From contig CAITLX010000228.1 of NCBI GenBank assembly GCA_903893335.1, forward strand, positions 1 through 8,411: 8,411 bases of DNA. The letters run 5' to 3'. How positions within the stretch are numbered: position 1 is the stretch's first letter; every line of letters starts with the position of its first letter. The translations under genes were made by a program, and so were the position numbers. This DNA is from an uncultured delta proteobacterium. Lineage in GTDB: Bacteria > Myxococcota_A > Polyangia > Polyangiales > Polyangiaceae. Positions 1 through 6,600 of this stretch are shown here, in pieces. The notes under the pieces are model-generated. The model ran no database searches and was not told where the DNA came from. It worked only from the letters and a program-made list of their open reading frames with translations.

Positions 1-1169
1 GCGTCGAGGTTCGACAGCGACGAGCCGACGCCGATGACGAAGCTCGGCACCGACGGCGCCGAGGCGTACGCGGCGCTCGCGAGCGCCGCGATGCCGGGGA
101 TGTCGGACGGGGAGCAGGCGTTGGGCTCGCCGTCGGTGGCGAGCACGACGGCCACCTTGTGCAGCGGGTTCGCGGTCGCCCACCCCTTCGCGTAGGCGAT
201 CGCTCCGGCGAGCGCGGGGCCCGTCGGCGTGTCGGCCCCGACCGGCGCCTGACCGTTGAACGAGCCCGTCACCGCGCCCGCGCCCGCGGGCAGCAGCGTG
301 ATGGCGAGCTTCGGCTTGGAGTAGAGGCCGACCGGGCAGTCGTTGGAGACGCCGCAGGTGCCCGGCAGGAACAGGAAGACCCCGACGCACGAGAGCCCGT
401 TGCCGCAGTCGCTGTCCGAGAAGCAGCTCGCGTCGCTGCCCGGCGGGAAGAACTGCGTGCCGACGCCCATGCCGGCCGACTTGGGGTCCGCGACGAAGGC
501 CGAGAAGGCCGAGCGCACGGCGTCCCAGGCGGTGCCGCCGCTGCCGACGGCCGTGTCCATCGAGCCCGACTGGTCGAACATGAAATAGAGATCGAGCGGA
601 AGCTGCGCGGCTGTCTGCGTCGTCGACGCGCAGGCGCACGCGCCCGAGATGCACGCCGCGGTGCCGCACGACTTGTTGCACCCGCCGCAGTTGGCCGGGT
701 CGCTCGTGACGTCGGTCTCGCAGCCGGTGGTCACGTCGTGGTCGCAGTCGGAGCGGCCGCTGGTGCACGCGAGCGCGCAGGTGCCGCCGATGCAGAGGGC
801 GGTGCCGTCCTGGGCGTCGGGGCACACGACGGAGCAGTCGCCGCAGTTGAGCTTGTCGCCCGACGGGTCGACCTCGCAGCCGTCCGCGCCGTCGGCGTTG
901 CAGTCGAGCTTGCCGCCGGTGCAGCCCGGGGCGGTGTCGGCGCCCGCGTCGGTGGCCCCCTCGGTCGCGCCGTCGTCGGCGGCGCCGTCGGTCGCGGCGT
1001 CGTCGCTCGCGTCCGGGTCGCCCACGGTCGCGTCGGCCTCGACCGAGGCGTCACCCGCGCCCGCGTCGCGCGCGCCGCGCCCCGCCGCCTCGCTCTGCGC
1101 GCCGGCGCTGCACCCCGCGAGCAGGACCGCGACCGGCCCGAGGGCCCACAACACCTTGATCGCGCGCAT
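1..1169 (-). CDS. Cys-rich repeat / VWA-domain lipoprotein (3' end beyond window)
   Basis: Visible are 389 codons; the C-terminus lies off the left edge. The N-terminus is a lipoprotein signal with lipobox LAGC (Cys20), so the mature protein should be membrane-anchored. Residues about 21-81 form an Ala/Asp/Gly/Thr-rich acidic linker. Residues about 83-116 and 135-168 are two Cys-rich repeats of the form DC..(D)..GCE...NCG.C...C, a style common in myxobacterial exported proteins. A VWA domain follows from about 190: MIDAS residues are D199, S201 and S203 (motif DQSGS), T314 (ADTPTG) and D346 (ATDGEP), so metal-dependent ligand binding is likely. A Cys-rich insert (C249, C255, C261, C272, C278) sits inside the VWA fold. 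The ATG at 1169 is chosen because it gives the signal peptide and has a GAGGT ribosome site 6 nt upstream. The ligand is unknown; adhesion or surface binding is inferred from the family. Confidence 0.88.
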   Translation of the reverse strand, partial: MRAIKVLWALGPVAVLLAGCSAGAQSEAAGRGARDAGAGDASVEADATVGDPDASDDAATDGAADDGATEGATDAGADTAPGCTGGKLDCNADGADGCEVDPSGDKLNCGDCSVVCPDAQDGTALCIGGTCALACTSGRSDCDHDVTTGCETDVTSDPANCGGCNKSCGTAACISGACACASTTQTAAQLPLDLYFMFDQSGSMDTAVGSGGTAWDAVRSAFSAFVADPKSAGMGVGTQFFPPGSDASCFSDSDCGNGLSCVGVFLFLPGTCGVSNDCPVGLYSKPKLAITLLPAGAGAVTGSFNGQAPVGADTPTGPALAGAIAYAKGWATANPLHKVAVVLATDGEPNACSPSDIPGIAALASAAYASAPSVPSFVIGVGSSLSNLD

Positions 1170-1175
1170 GGCCAG

Positions 1176-1180
1176 ACCTC
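1176..1180 (-). promoter_or_regulatory. Ribosome binding site of the VWA lipoprotein gene
   Basis: Reading the minus strand, GAGGT lies 6 nt before the ATG at 1169. It matches the core of the Shine-Dalgarno consensus at good spacing and supports this start over later Met/Val codons. Confidence 0.6.
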
Positions 1181-1240
1181 GCTTCTCGTCCACCGATACC
1201 TCACTCCCGGCCCGACGCGAACCCCCAGCGCCGGATGACG

Positions 1241-1248
1241 CCCCCCCC
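1241..1248. repeat. Homopolymer run of eight C in the aguB promoter spacer
   Basis: Eight consecutive C lie between the candidate -35 and -10 boxes of aguB. Such runs can change length by slippage; here a change would alter the -35/-10 spacing, now 18 bp. In a GC-rich genome it may also be chance. Confidence 0.6.
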
Positions 1249-1259
1249 AGACGGCGTCT
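1249..1259. promoter_or_regulatory. Small palindrome abutting the aguB -10 box (possible operator)
   Basis: AGACG-G-CGTCT is a perfect 11-nt odd palindrome whose last base is the first base of the candidate -10 hexamer. A second, overlapping inverted repeat pairs GACGCC (1237-1242) with GGCGTC (1253-1258). The position would suit a repressor site, but no regulator is encoded in the window and short GC palindromes are expected by chance. Confidence 0.22.
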
Positions 1260-1271
1260 ATAACGCCCGCC

Positions 1272-2162
1272 ATGACCTCTCCGTCTCCTCCGTTTCGCGT
1301 CGGGCTCGTGCAGACGCGCGCCGTCGCCGACCCGGCCGACAACCTCGAGAAGGTCGTCGCGCAGACCCGCGAGGCCGCCGCGCGCGGCGCGCAGGTCGTG
1401 TGCCACCAGGAGCTGTTCCGCTCCCCCTACTTCTGTCAGCGCGAGGACCCGGCGCTGTTCGACCTGGCCGAGAGCGTCCCGGGGCCGACGACCGAGGTGC
1501 TCGGGCGGCTCGCGCGCGAGCTCGGCGTCGTCATCGTGACCTCGCTGTTCGAGCGGCGCGGCGCGGGCGTCTACCACAACACCGCGGCGGTGCTCGACGC
1601 CGACGGCGAGCTGCGGGGCCTCTACCGCAAGATGCACATCCCCGACGACCCGCTCTACTACGAGAAGTACTACTTCACCCCCGGCGACCTCGGTTTTCGC
1701 GTGTTCGATACGCGCTTCGCGCGCATCGGCACGCTCGTCTGCTGGGACCAGTGGTACCCCGAGGCCGCGCGGCTGACGGCGATGCTGGGCGCCGAGCTGC
1801 TCGTCTACCCCACGGCCATCGGCTGGCACCCCTCGGAGCGCGAGGCGTACGGCACCGCGCAGCACGACGCGTGGGAGACGATGCAGCGCGCGCACGCCAT
1901 CGCCAACGGCCTGCACGTCGTCGCCGTCAACCGCACGGGCCATGAGGGGGACGCCGGCTCGGGCATCCAGTTCTGGGGCGCGTCGTTCGTCGCCGATCCG
2001 TCGGGCGTCGTCGTCGCGCGCGCGCCGCACGACGAGGAGGCCATCCTCGTCGTCGAGTGCGACCCGAAGAAGAGCGAGACGGTGCGGCGCCACTGGCCCT
2101 TCTTCCGCGATCGCCGCATCGACGCCTACGAGGGCATCACGAAGCGCTGGGGCGAGCCGTGA
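1272..2162 (+). CDS. aguB: N-carbamoylputrescine amidase
   Basis: 296-residue cytosolic nitrilase-superfamily (carbon-nitrogen hydrolase) enzyme, full family length. It hydrolyses N-carbamoylputrescine to putrescine, CO2 and ammonia, the last step of the agmatine route to polyamines. The catalytic triad is intact: Glu47 (in HQELF), Lys120 (in YRKMHIPDDP) and Cys157 (in CWDQWYPEAAR). The segment EKYYFTPGD (131-139) and the PTAIGWHP stretch after the Cys are typical of AguB rather than of other nitrilases. NRTGHE (220-225) and GIQFWGASFV (231-240) complete the family pattern. The ATG at 1272 is the first plausible start in frame and leaves the domain complete; no Shine-Dalgarno sequence is visible. 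It overlaps aguA, whose product makes its substrate, which strengthens the call. A generic amidohydrolase is the only serious alternative. Confidence 0.93.
   Translation: MTSPSPPFRVGLVQTRAVADPADNLEKVVAQTREAAARGAQVVCHQELFRSPYFCQREDPALFDLAESVPGPTTEVLGRLARELGVVIVTSLFERRGAGVYHNTAAVLDADGELRGLYRKMHIPDDPLYYEKYYFTPGDLGFRVFDTRFARIGTLVCWDQWYPEAARLTAMLGAELLVYPTAIGWHPSEREAYGTAQHDAWETMQRAHAIANGLHVVAVNRTGHEGDAGSGIQFWGASFVADPSGVVVARAPHDEEAILVVECDPKKSETVRRHWPFFRDRRIDAYEGITKRWGEP
2159..2162 (+). other. aguB stop / aguA start overlap (GTGA)
   Basis: The GTG start of aguA (2159-2161) shares bases with the TGA stop of aguB (2160-2162). This four-base overlap is a usual sign of translational coupling and of a single bicistronic mRNA. 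Only a weak purine stretch (GGGGCGAG, 2149-2156) precedes the GTG, so ribosomes finishing aguB probably restart here. Confidence 0.75.
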
Positions 2163-3232
2163 GCCGCAAGACGCCCGCCGCCCTCGGCTTCCGCCACCCC
2201 GCCGAGTGGGAGCCGCACGCCGCGACCTGGCTGGCCTGGCCCCACCAGAAGGAGGACTGGCCGGGGCGCTTCGGGCCGATCCCGTGGGTGTACGTCGATC
2301 TGGTGCGACGGCTCGCGCAGGTCGAGCGCGTGCGGCTCGTCGTGCAGAGCGCGCGCGCCGAGGCCGAGGCCCGCGAGGCGCTCGCGCGCGGAGGGGCCGA
2401 TCTCGAGCGCGTCGATTTCCGCAGGTTCCCGACCGATCGCTCGTGGCTGCGCGACACCGCGCCCACGTTCGTCGTGCGCGCGGGCGAGGTGGCCGCGGTC
2501 GACTGGGCGTTCAACGCCTGGGCGAAGTACGACAACCACGCGCGCGACGACCGCCTGCCGGCGCGCGTGGCGCGCTCCGAGAAGCTGCGCAGGTTCGCGC
2601 CCGAGGCGACGATCGCGGGCGCGACGCGGCGCATCGTGCTCGAGGGGGGCAGCGTCGACTTCGACGGCGAGGGCACGATGCTGACGACCGAGGAGTGCCT
2701 GCTGTCGGACGTGCAGGCGCGCAACCCGGGCGCCTCGCGCGAGGAGCTCGAGCGCGTGTTCGCCGACTGGCTGGGCGTGCGCAAGGTGCTCTGGCTCGGG
2801 CGCGGCATCGCGGGGGACGACACGCACGGGCACGTCGACGATCTCGCGCGCTTCGTCGCCCCCGCGACGGTCGTCGTCGCGCACGAGCCCGACCCGCGCG
2901 ACGACAACCACGAGCCGCTCGCGGAGAACCTCGAGCGGCTGCGCTCGATGACCGACGCGTCGGGGCGGCCGCTCCGCGTGGTGACGCTCCCGATGCCCGC
3001 GCCGGTCGTCTTCGACGGCCAGCGGCTGCCGGCGAGCTACGCCAACTTCTACATCGCCAACGGGCTCGTGCTCGTGCCCACGTTCAACGACCCGAACGAC
3101 CGCGTCGCGCTCGCGACGCTCGCCGAACTGATGCCCGACCGCGAGGTCGTGGGCGTTCACTCGCTCGACCTGGTGTGGGGCCTCGGCACGCTGCACTGCA
3201 TGAGCCACGAAGAGCCCGCGGCGCAGGGGTAA
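2159..3232 (+). CDS. aguA: Agmatine deiminase (agmatine iminohydrolase)
   Basis: 357-residue protein of the peptidyl-arginine-deiminase-type family (PAD_porph), normal length. It converts agmatine to N-carbamoylputrescine and ammonia in the cytosol, feeding AguB. Family landmarks are in order: EWEPHAATWLAWP (16-28), RDTAPTF (98-104, Asp99), LEGGS.D.DGEGT (161-173), LTTEECLL (175-182), GHVDDLARF (224-232, His225) and the nucleophile Cys347 in LHCMS. The usual sequence around the nucleophile is GGGNIHCITQQ.P; here it is GLGTLHCMSHEEP, a variant but with His346 and Cys347 kept. The GTG at 2159 is chosen because it overlaps the aguB stop and the family N-terminus begins right after it. An in-frame ATG at 2057 lies inside aguB and would add unrelated residues. 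A related guanidine-modifying hydrolase is possible but unlikely beside aguB. Confidence 0.92.
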   Translation: MSRKTPAALGFRHPAEWEPHAATWLAWPHQKEDWPGRFGPIPWVYVDLVRRLAQVERVRLVVQSARAEAEAREALARGGADLERVDFRRFPTDRSWLRDTAPTFVVRAGEVAAVDWAFNAWAKYDNHARDDRLPARVARSEKLRRFAPEATIAGATRRIVLEGGSVDFDGEGTMLTTEECLLSDVQARNPGASREELERVFADWLGVRKVLWLGRGIAGDDTHGHVDDLARFVAPATVVVAHEPDPRDDNHEPLAENLERLRSMTDASGRPLRVVTLPMPAPVVFDGQRLPASYANFYIANGLVLVPTFNDPNDRVALATLAELMPDREVVGVHSLDLVWGLGTLHCMSHEEPAAQG

Positions 3233-3241
3233 CGGCGCGGC

Positions 3242-3466
3242 TCAGCTGCGGAAACCGCAGCCCCCGGGGCCGCCGGGCGCCGGGCACGACCCGCAGCCCG
3301 GCCCGGGCGCGGGCGACCCTCCGCTCGCCGAGCCCACCGCGAAGGCCGACAGCACGCGCGTCGCTCCCTCGGCGGCGCACTTGGGGCACGGCGGATCCTT
3401 CGCGTCGTACACGAGCTCGTCGAACGCGTGCGCGCACCGCTTGCAGACATATTCGTAGATCGGCAT
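3242..3466 (-). CDS. FmdB family zinc-ribbon protein
   Basis: A 74-residue protein that opens MPIYEYVC, the signature start of the FmdB / CxxC_CxxC_SSSS small zinc-ribbon family. Two CxxC knuckles, Cys8/Cys11 and Cys27/Cys30, should bind one zinc. A hydrophobic and small-residue stretch then leads to a Gly/Pro/Ser-rich tail with further cysteines (58, 61, 70), common in this family. FmdB was first named as a putative regulator in formamidase/amidase gene clusters of methylotrophs, but the function is generally unknown. The start is supported by GGAG 7 nt upstream. The gene converges on aguA with 9 bp between stops and is divergent from the macroglobulin gene, so it is probably transcribed alone or with something off this stretch. 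No link to the polyamine enzymes is shown. Confidence 0.88.
   Translation of the reverse strand: MPIYEYVCKRCAHAFDELVYDAKDPPCPKCAAEGATRVLSAFAVGSASGGSPAPGPGCGSCPAPGGPGGCGFRS
3245..3261. terminator. Hairpin between convergent aguA and fmdB ends
   Basis: GCTGCGG-AAA-CCGCAGC is a perfect 7-bp stem with a 3-nt loop, 12 nt past the aguA stop and inside the last codons of the fmdB-like gene. It is symmetrical, so it could act on transcripts from both sides. There is no T run on either strand, so it is not a classic intrinsic terminator. Confidence 0.35.
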
Positions 3467-3618
3467 CGCTCGTCTCCGTGGCCGGCGCGCTGCTCGCGCC
3501 GCCGCCGGGCGATCATGCGCCCCCCTCCCGCACGCGCAAGTGCGGCGAGCACGGCGGGCGGGGCGGAGCGAGGTCCGCCCTTGCGGTCCGCGCCGCGGAG
3601 CGGTGAACTCTCTCCCGC
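3467..3618. other. Divergent intergenic spacer, fmdB-like / macroglobulin genes
   Basis: 152 bp without a credible gene. It holds the fmdB-like gene's GGAG ribosome site (minus strand, 3474-3477) and, on the plus strand, an inverted repeat GGGCGGA / TCCGCCC (3561-3580). The best Shine-Dalgarno candidate for the large gene is GGTGA at 3602-3606, 12 nt before its ATG, which is longer than ideal. I see no convincing -10/-35 pair in either direction. Confidence 0.6.
3561..3580 (+). other. Inverted repeat in the leader of the macroglobulin gene
   Basis: GGGCGGA-(6 nt)-TCCGCCC gives a perfect 7-bp stem about 38 nt upstream of the large gene's ATG. It may be a leader hairpin, a terminator for an upstream transcript, or chance in GC-rich DNA. 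Confidence 0.25.
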
Positions 3619-6600
3619 ATGTCTTCCACGCTCGTGCGCGCCGCCCGCGCGCTCCTCGCCATCGTCGCCGTCGCCGGCCCCTCGTGCGTCGCCGGTCACC
3701 ACCCGCCCAAGGTCGTCGCGACCCGCCAGCTCGCCCCGTCGGCGGGCGCAGCCGACGGCGCCGTGGCCCCACCGTTCGCCGTCGCGTTCGCGACGCCCGA
3801 GGGGGAGCACGACGTCGCGACCGAGCTCACGGTCACCTGGAACCGCCCCATGCGCGCGCTCGACCTCGCGGGCGACGAGGCGCCGCCCCCCGTGCACCTC
3901 ACGCCCGACGTCCCCGGCCGGTGGCAGTGGGTCGGCACGCAGGCGGTCACGTTCGTGCCCGCGACCCACCTGCCGTTCGGCAGCGAGCTTCGCCTCGAGG
4001 TGCCCGCCGGCACGCGCGCGCTCGACGGCAGCGCGCTCGGCGTCGCCTTCTCGCGCACCCTCACGACCCCGCCGCCGAGCCTCGTGCGCGTCACGCCGAG
4101 CGAGGGGGAGCGGCAGCTCGCCCCCGGCGCGACCTTCGAGCTGCGCTTCGACCAGCCAATCACGGACGCGGAGCTCGCGCGCGCTGTCACGCTCGACGCG
4201 GGCGAGAAGCCCGCGCAGCGCGTCGCGTTCGACGTGCGCCGCCCCGACCCGCAGAACCCCGCGCGCGCCCTGCTCGTGCCGCGCACGCCGCTGCCGCGCG
4301 CGAGCGCCGTCAAGCTGCGCCTCGACCCGAGCCTACGCGGGGCCGAGGGCCCGCGCCCCGCGGGGCGCGAGCGCGTCATCGCGTTCCGCACCTGGGGCCC
4401 GCCGGGCCTCGTCAGGCTCTCGTGCGACCGCGACACCCCCCACCGCGACTGCTCGACCTTCGACAGCGTCGTGCTCCAGCTCGCGACCGACGTGAAGCTC
4501 GCCGACCTGCGCCGCGCGCTCGTCATCGAGCCGGCCGTGGCCATCGAGTCGCCCGCAGCAGACGACGGCCAGATCACCACCGAGGTCTACCTGCGCGCGC
4601 GCTTCGCGCCCGGACGCACCTACCGCATCACGCTGCGCGCGGGCCTGCGCGACGCGCACGGCCAGGCGCTCGCGCGCGACGCGTCGGTCGAGGCCACGTT
4701 CGACCACGCGTGGCCCGACGCCTCGTTCACGCTGTCGGGCCAGTACCTCGAGCCCGGTCGGCCGCGCACGGTCGCGGTCGCGTCGCGCAACGTGCCCGAC
4801 CTCAGCCTCACCGCCGCGCGCCTCGACGACGACGCCGTGGCCGACCTCGCCGCCCTCACGCACGAGCTCGACGCGCCGTTCCTGTCGCGGCTCGCCGGAG
4901 CGCGCACCTGGAGCGCGCACCCGACGGGGCGCACCGACGCCGCGCTCTCGACGCCGCTCGCGCTCGGCGAGTGGCTCGGCGGCGACGCGGGACGGGGCGC
5001 GGTCGGGGTCGTCGTCGGGTTCACCGCGCGCCCGGGCACCAAGGAGCAGCGCCAGGCGACGCGCGCGCGCGTGGTGCAATCGACCGACCTCGCGCTGACC
5101 GCCAAGCTCGCGCGCGACGGCGTGCTCGTCTGGGTGACGCAGCTCTCGTCGGGCGCGCCCGTCGCGGGCGCCGAGGTCGAGCTTCGCCGCGCGAAGGCCG
5201 CGTTCGGCCCCGTGACGACCGACGCCGACGGCCTCGCCTGGGTCCCCGGCTTCGAGCTCGCGCGCTGGGGCGACGACCCGGGCGTCGTCATCGCGCGCAG
5301 CAAGGGGGACCGCGTCTTCCGCAACGCGCGCGATCTGCTCGAGACGTGGCGCTTCGGCGCCTCGGCCGACCTCTCGCGCAGCACGCGCGCGGTCGGCATG
5401 CTCTTCACCGATCGCGGCGTGTACCGCCCCGGCGACACCGTCCGCGTCAAGGGCATCTTCCGGCGCCCCGACGCGCGCGGGCTCGCCACGCCGCGCGGCG
5501 CGAAGGTGACGCTCGCCTGCTCGGACCCCGACGGCGACGCGGTGAGCACGCGCGACGTGGCGACGAGCGACTTCGGCACGTTCGACGCGGACGTGCGCGT
5601 GCCGGCCACGGCCAAGCTCGGCACCTTCCGCCTCGAGGCGAAGCTCGACGGCGCCGAGCAGGCCGAGGCCGACCTCGACTTCGAGCTCGCCGAGTACCAC
5701 CCCGCCGAGCTGCGCGTCGCGGTCGAGGCCGACCGCAAGGCGTACGTCCGCGGCGACGACGCCCGCGTGACGACGCGCGCCGACTACCTGTACGGCGCCC
5801 CGGTGGCGCTCGCGCGCACGCACGTCACCGTGGGGCGCGCCTCGACCTCGTTCGCGCCGCCGGGCGCCGAGGGCTTCACCTTCGACGACGAGGCGCGCGT
5901 GACCGACGACTCGAGCGTCGCCCCGCGCGCCGAGACGCTCGAGCGGGCCGACGTCGCGCTCGACGCCAAGGGAACGCTGACGCGCAAGGTCGCGCTCGCG
6001 CTCGACGCGATGCGCGGGCCCGAGCGCGTGACGTTCGAGTCCGAGGTGCAGGACCTCACGCGACGCGCGGTGGCGGGGCGGGTCTCCGTCCTCGTGCACC
6101 CCGCCGAGTTCTACGTCGGGCTCGCGCTGCCGGGCGAGCGCTTCGTCGACGCGACGCGCGCCTTCGCGCCGCGCGTGCTCGCCGTCGAGCCCGACGGCGC
6201 CCGACGCGAGCGCGTGCCGGTGCACCTCGATCTCGTGCGCCGCACCTGGACCATCGCGCGCGCGGACGCCGGCGGCGGCGAGGTGCGCACCGAGTCGCGC
6301 GCGATCGACGCCGTCGTCGCGAGCTGCGACGTCGGCACGGCGCACGAGCCGGCGGGCTGCTCGCTCACGCCCCCCGCACCCGGCTACTACCTCGTGCGCG
6401 CGACGGCGAAGGACGCAGCGGGGCGCGCCGTCGCCTCGTCGCTGGGCCTGTACGCGCTCGGCGCGGGCGAGGTCACCTGGGGCGAGGACGACTCGCAGAA
6501 GCTCGAGCTGGTCGCCGACCGCGCCTCGTACAAGGTCGGCCAGACCGCGCGCATCCTCGTGCGCTCGCCCTTCGCGCGCGCCGAGGCGCTCGTCACCGTC

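Larger units (their letters stand above)
1235..1264 (+). promoter_or_regulatory. Candidate sigma70-type promoter of aguBA
   Basis: TATAAC (1259-1264) matches the -10 consensus at five of six positions and is nearly the only AT-rich stretch in this neighbourhood. ATGACG (1235-1240) is a four-of-six match to the -35 consensus, 18 bp upstream. Transcription would be expected to begin around 1270-1272, at or next to the aguB ATG (1272), which has no visible Shine-Dalgarno sequence. The promoter is predicted from sequence only; a leaderless mRNA is an inference from the spacing. Confidence 0.4.

Noticed and set aside
159..1238. Plus-strand open frames opposite the VWA lipoprotein gene (159-1238 and 649-1263).
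   Set aside because: Low-complexity Arg/Ala/Val or Ser/Pro-rich translations without family features; the minus strand gives a clear lipoprotein with an intact MIDAS.
1256..1285. A minus-strand -10-like TATAGA overlapping the aguB -10 box, as a promoter for the VWA lipoprotein gene.
   Set aside because: No -35-like sequence lies at the right distance (it reads GACGGA). TATCGG (1191-1196) is equally weak, so no promoter is assigned to that gene.
2057..2158. An upstream in-frame ATG that would extend aguA by 34 residues into aguB.
   Set aside because: The added residues are Arg/His-rich shadow of aguB and unlike any agmatine deiminase N-terminus; GTG at 2159 gives the normal start and a typical stop/start overlap.
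3511..3540. Possible minus-strand promoter for the fmdB-like gene (TTGCGC, 16 bp, CATGAT).
   Set aside because: Only three and four of six positions match consensus; this level is expected by chance.
3084..3772. Longer minus-strand open frames across the fmdB-like gene, including an extended in-frame version starting at 3772.
   Set aside because: The family start MPIYEYVC with a ribosome site fixes the start at 3466; the upstream extension is Arg-rich and unlike any family member.
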